Below the pieces are notes generated by a model. That model searched no databases. It was not told where the DNA came from and saw nothing but the letters and a program-made list of their open reading frames with translations. Position numbers and translations under genes: made by a program. From contig NZ_CP074436.1 in assembly GCF_016858305.2 (NCBI RefSeq), forward strand, positions 82,001 through 146,000: a stretch of DNA of 64,000 nucleotides, read 5' to 3'. The stretch is from Polaribacter sp. Q13. Its GTDB lineage: Bacteria > Bacteroidota > Bacteroidia > Flavobacteriales > Flavobacteriaceae. How positions within the stretch are numbered: position 1 is the stretch's first letter; each line of letters begins with the position of its first letter. Below, piece by piece: positions 36,895 to 46,680 of this stretch.

Positions 36895-37815
36895 TTAATT
36901 TAATATATAGACTAACGAAAATATTGAAATAAAGATCCACAGTGTAAGTGCCAGTATTATTGGTTTTATTCCTGTAGATTTTAAGTCTTTTATAGAAATA
37001 CTAGAGCCTACAAGAAATAAAGTTAGTAATAACAATCGTTTTGATATTAAAACAATAAATTTAGTAGTTGGTTCAGGTAAAAGGTGGTAACTATTTATCA
37101 TAATAGCTACAATAAATAGAAGAATAAAATAGGGTATTTTAATTTTTTCTCCTTTTGTTTTAAAAAGAAACATTGAAAAAATTGATAAAGGAATAATCCA
37201 CAGTGTTCTAGATAGTTTTACGGTAGTCGCTATGCGCAAAGCTTCTTCTCCGTACTCTAAAGCAGCTCCAACAACAGAACTTGTATCGTGTATTGCAATT
37301 GCACACCACAAACCAAATTGCTCTTGTGTTAAGTTTAGAAAATGCCCAACTGCAGGAAATACAAACAATGCAATAGAGTTTAATAAAAATACAATTCCTA
37401 AAGCAATACTTATATTTTTACTTTTTGCTTTAATAACAGATGAAATAGCAGCAATTGCACTCCCTCCACAAATTGCAGTTCCAGAGGTAATAAGATGTCC
37501 TAACTTTAAATCTATTTTTAAAATCCTCGTTAACAATAAACCAATGGTCACCGTTAATAGAATAGAATAAATAGTTAGCCCAAACCCTGCTTTACTTGTA
37601 GCTAAAGTTTCTTTTATAAACATTCCGAAGCCCAATCCCACAACAGAAATTTTTAGTAAATAATGAATAGCTTTGTGGCTATATGTCTGGAATGGATTAT
37701 TGAAAATTATGGTATATACAAAACCAATTATTAATGCTGTTGGGCTGTTTACAAAACCTAAAAGGGTAATTAGTACTAGAAGAAAGTAAACTGTTTTTGA
37801 GATAAAATCTTTCAT
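36895..37815 (-). CDS. yeiH: YeiH/UPF0324 family putative sulfate/anion exporter
   Basis: A 306-residue membrane protein with about nine to ten spans, with family blocks GLGFGMFIKE, LITSGTAICGGSAIAAISSVI and IHDTSSVVGAALEYG. The family is annotated as putative sulfate exporters; direct evidence for the substrate is thin. The longest frame starts at a TTG (37839) that lies inside the -7 box, so the ATG at 37815 (MKDFISKTVYF) is chosen. A LysR regulator gene is directly upstream on the same strand, an association also known for E. coli yeiE-yeiH. Confidence 0.88.
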   Translation of the reverse strand: MKDFISKTVYFLLVLITLLGFVNSPTALIIGFVYTIIFNNPFQTYSHKAIHYLLKISVVGLGFGMFIKETLATSKAGFGLTIYSILLTVTIGLLLTRILKIDLKLGHLITSGTAICGGSAIAAISSVIKAKSKNISIALGIVFLLNSIALFVFPAVGHFLNLTQEQFGLWCAIAIHDTSSVVGAALEYGEEALRIATTVKLSRTLWIIPLSIFSMFLFKTKGEKIKIPYFILLFIVAIMINSYHLLPEPTTKFIVLISKRLLLLTLFLVGSSISIKDLKSTGIKPIILALTLWIFISIFSLVYILN

Positions 37816-37836
37816 ATCATTGTGTATTATTTGATA

Positions 37837-37870
37837 CAAAAGTAGCAGGTATTAATTACTTTAAAGCAAA
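37837..37870 (-). promoter_or_regulatory. yeiH: Promoter of yeiH
   Basis: On the minus strand TTTG (37870-37867) is followed after 22 bases by TACTTTTG (37844-37837), an exact TTTG-N22-TAnnTTTG match. The predicted start point is around 37830, so translation must begin downstream, which favours the ATG at 37815. Confidence 0.6.
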
Positions 37871-37875
37871 TTAAT
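37851..37875. promoter_or_regulatory. Candidate LysR-type operator at the yeiH promoter
   Basis: ATTAATT and AATTAAT form a perfect inverted repeat separated by exactly 11 bases, containing the T-N11-A core typical of LysR-family operators. It overlaps the -33 element of yeiH and lies 17 bases beyond the 3' end of the LysR gene. The AT-rich background makes a chance match possible. Confidence 0.45.
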
Positions 37876-37891
37876 TAGCTATATGAGATAA

Positions 37892-38776
37892 CTAAAAGTT
37901 ATAGCTGTTTCGGGTAAATTTTTTAAAATAATCAAAAGTATTAGAAAGGTATCCAGTTCTATTTACAAAATAGAACCACCTTTCAATACTTAAATCTTTA
38001 ATGTCTATTATTTTCAGTTTATTACTCATCAAATCGTCAGAAATAGAATGGATAGAGAGTAGGGCGTAATGGTCTGAATTGTATAAATAATTTTTAATGG
38101 CTTCCGTACTATTAAAAGACACAACAGAATTAAGTTTTTTAATTTTATGATTTAAAAGGAAGCTATCTATAATTACTTTTGTTCCAGAACCCTTTTCTCT
38201 TTCAATCATGGGGATTTTTTGCAGCGTTTCTATATCAATATTCCTTTTTTGAAAAGTATTATTATTTGCATTTGTTACAAGTACAATTTCGTCTTTAATA
38301 AATTTCTCAAAATGTAATTTAGGGTTTGATATACTTCCTTCTGTAATTCCAAAATCTATTTCTTCATTTAAAATTAAGGCTTCAATATTTTCAGAATTAT
38401 TGCTTATGATGTTAAATTTTGTTTGAGGAAATTGCGTTCTAAATTTGGCTATTACTTTAGGAATAATGTAGTTAGACAAGGTGGTGCTTACACCAAAGTT
38501 GATAAAATTTGGTAAATCATCTTTTTTATGAAGAAATTTTTCGTCCATTTCTGCATAAATGGCTAATATTTTATTCGTATAAATAAGAAAAGATTTTCCT
38601 TCAGTTGTCAATTCAATCGAGTTTCTTTTTCTTATAAATAAGGTGGTTTTAAACTCTTGCTCTAAATTTTTAATGGACTTAGATATGGCAGGCTGAGAAA
38701 GATATAATTGCTCAGCAGCTTTTGTAAAACTTAAATGTTTAGCTACAACTTTAAATATATGTAATTTGGTTTTCAT
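37892..38776 (-). CDS. LysR family transcriptional regulator
   Basis: A 294-residue regulator. The N-terminal winged helix-turn-helix (about residues 1-60) contains KHLSFTKAAEQLYLSQPAISKSIKNLEQ, and the effector-binding domain extends to the end, with EEIDFGITEG as the usual interdomain segment. It is most like the CbbR/CysB/YeiE branch by its N-terminus. The downstream gene encodes a YeiH protein, its likely target. Two direct repeats in its own promoter suggest autoregulation. Confidence 0.92.
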   Translation of the reverse strand: MKTKLHIFKVVAKHLSFTKAAEQLYLSQPAISKSIKNLEQEFKTTLFIRKRNSIELTTEGKSFLIYTNKILAIYAEMDEKFLHKKDDLPNFINFGVSTTLSNYIIPKVIAKFRTQFPQTKFNIISNNSENIEALILNEEIDFGITEGSISNPKLHFEKFIKDEIVLVTNANNNTFQKRNIDIETLQKIPMIEREKGSGTKVIIDSFLLNHKIKKLNSVVSFNSTEAIKNYLYNSDHYALLSIHSISDDLMSNKLKIIDIKDLSIERWFYFVNRTGYLSNTFDYFKKFTRNSYNF

Positions 38777-38783
38777 TAGTTTG

Positions 38784-38814
38784 TGTACAATACCTTACTT
38801 TTAAATGTACAATA
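38784..38814. promoter_or_regulatory. Direct repeats in the LysR gene promoter
   Basis: The 9-base sequence TGTACAATA occurs at 38784-38792 and 38806-38814, start to start 22 bases, about two helical turns. The upstream copy overlaps a TACATTTA box (minus strand, 38809-38802), and the other lies near the predicted start point. The layout would fit autorepression by the LysR protein. Confidence 0.45.
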
Positions 38815-38839
38815 ATTTCTACAGTTTTAATCAATATCA

Positions 38840-39517
38840 TTACAACGTAAAAACGGTAAGTAAAACACCTAAAACGATAGCTATAAATTTCTGTAAGTTA
38901 AATTTATGGTTTTCAGAGCCTTCAAAAAGGATGATGGTAGAAATATGTAAAAACACCCCAATAATTAAGGCCGTTATTTCTGTAGCATACGTTGTAAAAA
39001 AAGTAATTTTATCTCCTAAAAGTAGCCCTAAAGGACTCATTAAAGCAAAAACAATTAAAAAAAGATAGGTTATTTTTTTAGAATATTTCGTCTGAATTAA
39101 AAAAGTAGTTAATACAATGGCAATAGGTATTTTATGAACCACAATAGCCCATAATAAGTTATCACCGCTATGATGAATAGGTAAGCCTTCAGAAAAAGAA
39201 TGGATGCATAAACTAACAAATAACAAGGTTGGGAATTCTTTGTTATCAGAATGAATATGAATATGACCATGTTCTGCTCCCTTAGAAAAAGATTCTAAAA
39301 CAGACTGAATAATAATTCCAACTAAAATAAAAATACCTATTTTTTTATATTCTGTAGTTTCAGAATAAACTTCTGGTAATAAATGTAAAATAGTAACAGC
39401 TAATAAATAGGCGCCACTAAAAGCTAATAATAAGCGCACAATTTTTTTACTTGGTTTTATAATAAAAACTAAGATAGAACCAATAAAAACAGCTACTATT
39501 AATAAGATGTAACTCAT
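38840..39517 (-). CDS. ZIP family divalent metal transporter
   Basis: A 225-residue membrane protein with about seven to eight spans. The ZIP metal-binding signatures are present: HSFSEGLPIHHSG in the fourth span and HKIPIAIVLTTF in the fifth. A His-rich loop EHGHIHIHSDN near residues 82-92 fits metal capture. Such proteins import zinc or iron. Its start overlaps the methyltransferase 3' end by 4 bases, so the two are an operon. Confidence 0.92.
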   Translation of the reverse strand: MSYILLIVAVFIGSILVFIIKPSKKIVRLLLAFSGAYLLAVTILHLLPEVYSETTEYKKIGIFILVGIIIQSVLESFSKGAEHGHIHIHSDNKEFPTLLFVSLCIHSFSEGLPIHHSGDNLLWAIVVHKIPIAIVLTTFLIQTKYSKKITYLFLIVFALMSPLGLLLGDKITFFTTYATEITALIIGVFLHISTIILFEGSENHKFNLQKFIAIVLGVLLTVFTL

Positions 39518-40239
39518 TTTGCAATAATAATTAATCGATCGGAAGTGTTTCCTTTAAATGTATTTAAATTGTAATCTCCAAAAACGGATGTAATAGTAAA
39601 ACCAACTTTATTAAAGAAGGTAGTCATTTTAGCAAGATCTAAATATTTTACTTGTTCTGTGTAAGAATGCTCTTCACCATCAGCAAAAAAAGAAATATGC
39701 TTTAAGATAAATCCATCTTTAATCTCTCTTTTAATTTTAAAAGTAATATTATCTACAATCTTTGTTTCATTAGTTACTAAATTTAGTTTTACTTTTTCTG
39801 CATTTAAAAAATCAAATACAAAAAAACCATTTTTATTTAAACCTTTTTTAATGTTTTCTAGAATTAAAATATCTTCCTTATCATCATCAAAATAGCCAAA
39901 ACTTGTAAACAGATTAAAAACAGCATCGTAGGTATGATGAAAAGGTTTGCGCATGTCATGCACATTAAATTTTAACGTATCATTTTCGAATTTTTTAGCA
40001 GAATTTATACTATTTTCTGCCAAATCACCCCCAGTAACTGTATAGCCCAAAGAATTCAAAAATACAGAATGACGCCCTTTACCGCAAGGTAAATCTAAAA
40101 TATGCGTTGTTTTTGGCAAGTTTAAAAAAGAGGTAATATTTTTCATAAACAATTGAGCCTCATCATCGTTTCTTTCTTTGTATAATGTGTGATAATAAGG
40201 GGTGTTAAACCAATCTGTAAACCAATCTTTCTGTTTCAT
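39514..40239 (-). CDS. Class I SAM-dependent methyltransferase
   Basis: A 241-residue methyltransferase. Motif I is HILDLPCGKGRHSVFLNSLG (about residues 44-63), the acidic residue of motif II follows in GGDLAENS, and motif III-like VFNLFTSFGYF is present. It has an N-terminal WFTDWFNTPYYHTLY typical for a Bacteroidota group of unknown substrate. The pairing with the ZIP gene (4-base overlap) does not reveal its substrate. Confidence 0.88.
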   Translation of the reverse strand: MKQKDWFTDWFNTPYYHTLYKERNDDEAQLFMKNITSFLNLPKTTHILDLPCGKGRHSVFLNSLGYTVTGGDLAENSINSAKKFENDTLKFNVHDMRKPFHHTYDAVFNLFTSFGYFDDDKEDILILENIKKGLNKNGFFVFDFLNAEKVKLNLVTNETKIVDNITFKIKREIKDGFILKHISFFADGEEHSYTEQVKYLDLAKMTTFFNKVGFTITSVFGDYNLNTFKGNTSDRLIIIAK

Positions 40240-40396
40240 TTGTCTGTGTAATTTTGCAATACCTTTTTTTATATTATCTTATAATTGTGTTTATAAGTAT
40301 TGGTTTGTTTTGCTTACTAAGAGTCTGTAAAAGTAACCAAAACTTACGTTCTGTAAAATGAATTTCTTAATTAGTATAAATCCTATTTATAAATAG

Positions 40397-40404
40397 TATT
40401 TTTG
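40397..40404 (+). promoter_or_regulatory. Candidate -7 box for the THUMP methyltransferase
   Basis: TATTTTTG followed by C is an exact TAnnTTTG(C) match, 11 bases before the ATG at 40416. No clear TTTG is found 19-22 bases upstream. The short distance to 40416 makes the second ATG at 40422 also possible as start. Confidence 0.42.
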
Positions 40405-40415
40405 CAGTCAATTTT

Positions 40416-41621
40416 ATGGGTATGAACAAAGATTTTAAAATGACGGCAACAACACTTTTCGGTTTAGAAGGTGTGTTGGCAAAAGAGTTGAAAGAACTAG
40501 GAGCACAAGATGTTAAAGAAGGTATTAGAATGGTTTCTTTTAGAGGAGACACCGGTTTTATGTACAAAGCAAATATTGCATTAAGAACGGCTGTAAGAAT
40601 TTTAAAACCGATAAAAGTTTGTAAGATTTACGATGAAGAAGATTTGTATGAGGCAATTCAGAAAATTAAATGGGAAAACTATTTAGAAACTGAAGGTACT
40701 TTTGCTATCGGAGCCGTAGTAAATTCTAAGAATTTTACGTCAAACTCACATTATATTTCTTTAAAATCTAAAGATGCTATTGCAGATTATTTTAGACATA
40801 AATATAGTAAAAGACCCAATGTAGATTTAGATTACCCAGATTTAAAAGTACATATTCACATACATAAAGAGTGGTTAACCGTTTCTTTAGATTCATCGGG
40901 AGATTCTTTACATAAAAGAGGTTATAGAACCGCTACTAATATTGCACCTATAAACGAAGTTTTGGCTGCTGGTATGGTTTTATTATCTGGTTATACTGGC
41001 GAAGAAAACTTTATAGACCCAATGTGTGGTTCTGGTACCATTTTAATTGAAGCTGCCATGATTGCTAATCATATTCCGGCAAACATCAACAGAAAATTAT
41101 TCGCTTTTGAGAATTGGAAAGATTATGATGAAGACTTGTATTTTACCATTCAAGAATCATTATTAAAGAAAATCCGTTCTTCTCATTTTAAAATTATGGG
41201 ATTTGATAAAGCACCATCTGCAGTACAAAAAGCACAGGCAAATGTAGAAAATGCTAATTTAGATGAGTTTATTGGTGTGCATCACGTTAACTTTTTTAAT
41301 TCTAAAAAAGAAGTTTTTGGTAACACTACCATATTATTCAATCCGCCATATGGCGAGCGTTTAAATATAGATACCGAAGAATTTTATAAGAAAATAGGAG
41401 ATACGCTTAAAAACAATTACCCTGGCTCTACAGCTTGGTTAATTACATCGGATACAGACGCTTTAAAATGTGTAGGACTAAGAACTTCTAAAAGAATAGC
41501 CCTTAAAAACGGAGATTTAAACTGTAAGTTTGTGAAGTACGATTTGTACGAAGGAACTCGTAAATTTAAAGAACGTAAAGAAGATACTGATACAGAAGTA
41601 GAAACAGAAACGGAAGATTAG
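40416..41621 (+). CDS. THUMP domain class I SAM-dependent RNA methyltransferase (RlmL-like)
   Basis: A 401-residue RNA methyltransferase. The N-terminal part (about 1-165) carries the ferredoxin-like and THUMP regions (TTLFGLEGVLAKELKELGA, VHIHIHKEWLTVSLDSSG), then the catalytic part with FIDPMCGSGTILIEAA and the amino-methylating motif NPPYGERL. It matches the N-terminal half of E. coli RlmL and stand-alone YpsC-type proteins that make m2G in 23S rRNA. The C-terminus ends in a run of acidic and Thr residues. It stands alone, with a long noncoding stretch downstream. Confidence 0.9.
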   Translation: MGMNKDFKMTATTLFGLEGVLAKELKELGAQDVKEGIRMVSFRGDTGFMYKANIALRTAVRILKPIKVCKIYDEEDLYEAIQKIKWENYLETEGTFAIGAVVNSKNFTSNSHYISLKSKDAIADYFRHKYSKRPNVDLDYPDLKVHIHIHKEWLTVSLDSSGDSLHKRGYRTATNIAPINEVLAAGMVLLSGYTGEENFIDPMCGSGTILIEAAMIANHIPANINRKLFAFENWKDYDEDLYFTIQESLLKKIRSSHFKIMGFDKAPSAVQKAQANVENANLDEFIGVHHVNFFNSKKEVFGNTTILFNPPYGERLNIDTEEFYKKIGDTLKNNYPGSTAWLITSDTDALKCVGLRTSKRIALKNGDLNCKFVKYDLYEGTRKFKERKEDTDTEVETETED

Positions 41622-42052
41622 ACTCTTTTTGTTATTGTTAATTTACGAAGCAATCTGTTTATGAAGGAGTAAAGAGGTTATTTAAAAAGACATTTTTTGT
41701 CAATCTTTTTTTAGATAACTTCTTTTTTTTGTAGCTATTTCCTGCTTTCCGTTATATCTTTTTGTGAAAAACAAAAAGGATGTCACTTCAATCAGGGCTA
41801 GACCTGTTTACTTGCTTTTAGTAATATTAAATGCCTTTCTGATTATAAAAAAAAACTGAATGAATCCCCTTTTTTAAAGACTTTTTTGGTTTTAGCCAAT
41901 ATATTATTACAAGTAATTTTAAATGATTACGGAGAATCAATAAAATTGGATGTTAGGAATTTATAATGATCCTTTTTTAGCAAAAATTAAAATTAGTTTT
42001 TAAGGACCACTCATAATACAAGTAGTCCTTAAAAAAAAACTGAAATACTGTT
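41622..42052. other. Noncoding stretch between convergent genes
   Basis: The 431 bases between the THUMP methyltransferase and the DUF6567-like gene have no supportable ORF. They hold a palindromic repeat (41732-41800) and near the right end a hairpin, AAGGAC (42002-42007) with GTCCTT (42025-42030), extended by T and A runs. The hairpin has its T run on the 5' side on both strands, so it does not look like a standard terminator. Nothing else is recognised. Confidence 0.6.
41732..41800 (-). repeat. Palindromic intergenic repeat, copy 1
   Basis: About 69 bases fold into a long imperfect hairpin: outer TAGC/GCTA, CCTG (41741-41744) with CAGG (41793-41796), and inner TCTTTTTGT (41757-41765) with ACAAAAAGGA (41771-41780), loop GAAAA. 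Read on the minus strand, it aligns with the element at 59526-59620, sharing the ATTG-rich left arm, ATCCTTTTT, AAAAAGAT and GGAAAGC. Copies on opposite strands and similar size suggest a dispersed intergenic repeat family. Confidence 0.7.
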
Positions 42053-42409
42053 TTATTTAAATTCAATTATTTCTGCAGTCATAGTTGCTGAAATTCTTTT
42101 TTTAGTTTCAATTAAATCAACAGATACATTTACAAGAGCTCTACTACCAATTAATTCTACACCAGCAGCTTTTGCTTCTTCTAGCATTTTAGCTTTAGCT
42201 CTAGATATAATTCCTTCTTTATTAGTTATGTTTCCCGTCAATATTTTTTCTGTAGCAGTACCAGTAAAACTACCTAAAACATTAAAATTTGAACTTGATA
42301 AAATTGTTTGAGTTTGATTTTGTTGTTCATAACCGCCACTATATAAGCTTGTTGTTTTGCAAGATGTTAATGCTGCAGTAATAGCTATTATAATAAAAGT
42401 TTTTTTCAT
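42053..42409 (-). CDS. Small lipoprotein, DUF6567-like
   Basis: A 118-residue protein with a lipoprotein signal (MKKTFIIIAITAALTSCK, cysteine at residue 17). The mature part has SSNFNVLGSFTGTATEKIL, ISRAKAKMLEEAKAAGVELIGSRALVNVSVD, a pattern resembling the DUF6567 family of small Bacteroidota lipoproteins. The function is unknown. It is monocistronic, with noncoding DNA on both sides, including an operator-like hairpin about 170 bases upstream. Confidence 0.75.
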   Translation of the reverse strand: MKKTFIIIAITAALTSCKTTSLYSGGYEQQNQTQTILSSSNFNVLGSFTGTATEKILTGNITNKEGIISRAKAKMLEEAKAAGVELIGSRALVNVSVDLIETKKRISATMTAEIIEFK

Positions 42410-42749
42410 TTGATAAATGTTATAAAATTTTACCTACTCCTTTTTTAAGTCCTTTTTCGGCTTATTCAGACATAATTTAATGTGTTTTATTTCCTATATA
42501 AGTTTAATATTTTAGATAAATTAACTTAAGGTTTAACTTGCAATTTTAATTTTTAAAGTTACTTTCATTTTTCTAATTAAACTTACGGGTTTCCGTAGGT
42601 TTGCTAATTTTTTGGTGTATAAATGTTTTTTTGTGAGGTTGTTATTTTTAATTTAAAGAAATATTATTTATTAAAGTTAAGTGGAAGTAGTCGTTTTTAT
42701 TTTTTCGAATCAAAGAAATAACATGAAATTTTCTTTTTTTAAAACAATA
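42410..42749. other. Noncoding stretch upstream of the small lipoprotein
   Basis: With the terminator after it, about 400 bases without an ORF separate the DUF6567-like gene and yidC. It holds the leader of the lipoprotein gene (minus strand), the hairpin at 42581-42600, and otherwise AT-rich sequence with no recognised feature. Confidence 0.55.
42581..42600. promoter_or_regulatory. Compact hairpin, possible operator
   Basis: ACTTACGG and CCGTAGGT form an 8-base stem with one G-T pair around a GTTT loop. It is one of the few GC-containing islands in this noncoding stretch and lies 172 bases upstream of the small lipoprotein start. A dyad of this kind could be a transcription factor site or an RNA hairpin. 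Confidence 0.4.
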
Positions 42750-42781
42750 AAAACCCAAAACAATTAAGTTTTGGGTTTTTT
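42750..42781. terminator. Terminator of yidC
   Basis: AAAACCCAAAAC and GTTTTGGGTTTT form a perfect stem around AATTAA. On the minus strand the stem is followed by a T run, about 30 bases past the yidC stop codon. It also has T residues on the plus strand. Confidence 0.8.
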
Positions 42782-42810
42782 TATAAACTGAAGCAAGTGT
42801 TGGTACCTGC

Positions 42811-44697
42811 TTATTTTTTTCCTTTTTTCTGTTGTGCAGCTTGTTGATCTTGCGCTTGTTTCATAGCAGAATCTATTTTTTGACGGAATTTACTTTTCTT
42901 TTTTTCCGGTTTCTTTTTGTTTTCCTCTATCTGAGCATGAATTTTAGCTTCATCAATTACGTAGTGTTTAATTACTAACATAATAGTAATCGTTAACAGG
43001 TTAGAAACAAAGTAGTATAAACTTAATCCACTTGCATAACGGTTAAAGAAAACTAACATCATAATAGGAGAGAAGTAAATCATATACTTCATCATTTTCC
43101 CCATGTCTGGCATTCCTTCTTGCGTAGGTGCTTGCATGTTTGCTTGCTGACTTTGGTTCATTTTCATGTAAAAGAAAATTGCAACAGAAGCTAGTATAGG
43201 AAATAAACTTACGTGATTTCCGTAAACAGGAATCTTAAAAGGTAAGTTATAGATAATATCGTAAGAAGATAAATCTGGTGCCCATAAAAAGCTTTGTTGT
43301 CTTAAAGCTAAGTTTGTTGGAAAAAATTTAAACAATGCAAAGAATACAGGCATTTGTAATAGTGCGGGTATACAACCAGATAACATACTAACACCAGCTT
43401 TTCGCTGAATAGCCATGGTTTCTTGCTGACGCTTCATTGCGTTTTCTTTACCTGGATATTTATCATTTAAGGCTGTTAATTCTGGTCTAATCACCTTCAT
43501 TTTTGCACTTGATAAATAAGACTTATATACTAATGGAGACATGATAATTCTAACAACAACGGTCATTAAAATAATAATTAATCCATAGTTAGATAAAAAT
43601 CCTTTTAAGAAATTAAAAACAGGGTAGAATACGTTTCTGTTTAAGAAGCCAAAAATTCCCCATCCTAAATCTGCTGTTTGATCTAAATCTGTACCTTTAA
43701 AAGTTTTTAATAAATTATAATCACTAGGGCCGTAAAACCATTTCATATTATAATTTAATTCTCCGTTCGTTAATTCTAAAGGTGTCTTTAACTCATAACG
43801 TTTTGTAAAAATACTATCAATTTCCTCATTTTTAACTAATTCAGTAGAAGTTATAGTTGCATTATTAAAAGGGGTATCCGTTAATAAATTAGACATAAAA
43901 AAATGTTGTTTGTAAGAAACCCAGTCAACATCGTTAATAACTTCAGATTTGCCAGCGTTTAAATGATCTACTTCATCTTCTGTTTTATAATAAAGATGAG
44001 AATACATGGTGTTTTCTGTGTATAAACTTTGTTCATGTCTGTAACCATCTAAAGACCAATTTAAATTAATTGGGTTAGAAGAGTTAATAACCGAGTTTAA
44101 ACCTTGAGAACGAACCACAAAATTAACCATGTAATTTTTTGGTTTTATTTCATATCTATATTCAAGAAATTGAGTGTTAGACACTTTTAGCTTCATAGAA
44201 ACAACAGTGTTTTCTCCATTTTTAGTAATGGTTGGCTCAAAGAATAAATCTTTAGTATTTAAAATTCTACTATCTGTAGTTCCAAAATTAATATTAAAAG
44301 AGGCGTTCTTATTCTTTATCATGTATAAAGGCAAGGAATCATAGGTTTTATAATTCTTAATTTCAGCCTCTATAATTTGTCCTCCTTTGTTACTAATAAT
44401 TAATTTAACCAATTCGTTTTCTAGAACAGAAGTTCCTTCTTTTCCATTAATCGCACTTTGTGCAAATGCGCCTAACTTATCTGTAAAAGCAACTTGTTTT
44501 AAAGAGTCATTTTCAAAAACAGGTGTGTTTTCTGTTAAAGTATTAGTTGTATTGTTTGTAGTTTCTACAACTTGCTCTGTATTCGTAGGAGTATCAATTG
44601 TTTCATCTGGTTTGTTAGTGTTAATCCAGTATAATAAAATACCTCCTAATAGTACCATTCCAATAAAAGAATTGATATCGAATTTTTTTTGTTCCAT
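42811..44697 (-). CDS. yidC: Membrane protein insertase YidC
   Basis: A 628-residue insertase. One N-terminal span (about residues 10-25) is followed by a large periplasmic beta-domain of about 320 residues and five C-terminal spans starting near residue 355 (LIIILMTVVVRIIMSPLVYKS, with the conserved hydrophilic-groove arginine). The C-terminus is a lysine-rich tail (KKPEKKKSKF) typical of ribosome contact. The length is typical for Bacteroidota. It is downstream of, but separate from, pyrG on the same strand (254 bases). Confidence 0.95.
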   Translation of the reverse strand: MEQKKFDINSFIGMVLLGGILLYWINTNKPDETIDTPTNTEQVVETTNNTTNTLTENTPVFENDSLKQVAFTDKLGAFAQSAINGKEGTSVLENELVKLIISNKGGQIIEAEIKNYKTYDSLPLYMIKNKNASFNINFGTTDSRILNTKDLFFEPTITKNGENTVVSMKLKVSNTQFLEYRYEIKPKNYMVNFVVRSQGLNSVINSSNPINLNWSLDGYRHEQSLYTENTMYSHLYYKTEDEVDHLNAGKSEVINDVDWVSYKQHFFMSNLLTDTPFNNATITSTELVKNEEIDSIFTKRYELKTPLELTNGELNYNMKWFYGPSDYNLLKTFKGTDLDQTADLGWGIFGFLNRNVFYPVFNFLKGFLSNYGLIIILMTVVVRIIMSPLVYKSYLSSAKMKVIRPELTALNDKYPGKENAMKRQQETMAIQRKAGVSMLSGCIPALLQMPVFFALFKFFPTNLALRQQSFLWAPDLSSYDIIYNLPFKIPVYGNHVSLFPILASVAIFFYMKMNQSQQANMQAPTQEGMPDMGKMMKYMIYFSPIMMLVFFNRYASGLSLYYFVSNLLTITIMLVIKHYVIDEAKIHAQIEENKKKPEKKKSKFRQKIDSAMKQAQDQQAAQQKKGKK

Positions 44698-44725
44698 GTG
44701 TTATTTTAAAATGTCAATTTGTCAT

Positions 44726-44750
44726 TTAATCAAAAATATCTTTTGATTAA
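44726..44750. promoter_or_regulatory. yidC: Inverted repeat in the yidC leader
   Basis: TTAATCAAAA and TTTTGATTAA form a perfect 10-base inverted repeat with a 5-base loop. It sits between the candidate yidC -7 box and the ATG, so it would be in the 5' leader of the mRNA or act as a downstream operator. Confidence 0.5.
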
Positions 44751-44757
44751 AACGCGA

Positions 44758-44765
44758 CAAATGTA
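44758..44765 (-). promoter_or_regulatory. yidC: Candidate -7 box for yidC
   Basis: Minus-strand TACATTTG matches TAnnTTTG, 60 bases upstream of the yidC ATG. No good -33 match was found. Start would leave a leader of about 55 bases holding the inverted repeat at 44726-44750. Confidence 0.4.
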
Positions 44766-44887
44766 GTGAAAAAGAAGCTTTATATCGTTTTTGCTACTTT
44801 AAATGTTATACCTACTAATAGTTCAAATAGTATTCCTTTTTTTTACAAATATGATGTTCTCTTTTTAAATAGTAAGATTATATTTTT

Positions 44888-44935
44888 TTAACACATAGAA
44901 GCATAGGTTAAATATCCTATGATGCTATGTGTTAA
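44888..44935. other. Long hairpin 3' of pyrG
   Basis: TTAACACATAG (44888-44898) pairs perfectly with CTATGTGTTAA (44925-44935), and an inner GCATAGG/CCTATGaTGC part extends the stem. It is 17 bases past the pyrG stop. On the minus strand it is followed by A, not T, residues, so it is not a standard intrinsic terminator; mRNA 3'-end protection is possible. Confidence 0.55.
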
Positions 44936-44951
44936 TTTAAAAGTTAGAATT

Positions 44952-46614
<1,663 letters not shown>

Positions 46615-46680
46615 TAAAAATTGGTATTTATTTTTATATTTCTTCTATTTAAAATAGTATAAATTGCAATAGTTTTTGAA

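Noticed and set aside
37816..37839. TTG start of yeiH at 37839
   Set aside because: It lies within the promoter -7 box; the ATG at 37815 fits both promoter and protein family.
44888..44935. Hairpin after pyrG as an intrinsic terminator
   Set aside because: On the pyrG strand it is followed by A rather than T residues, so it is listed only as a hairpin.
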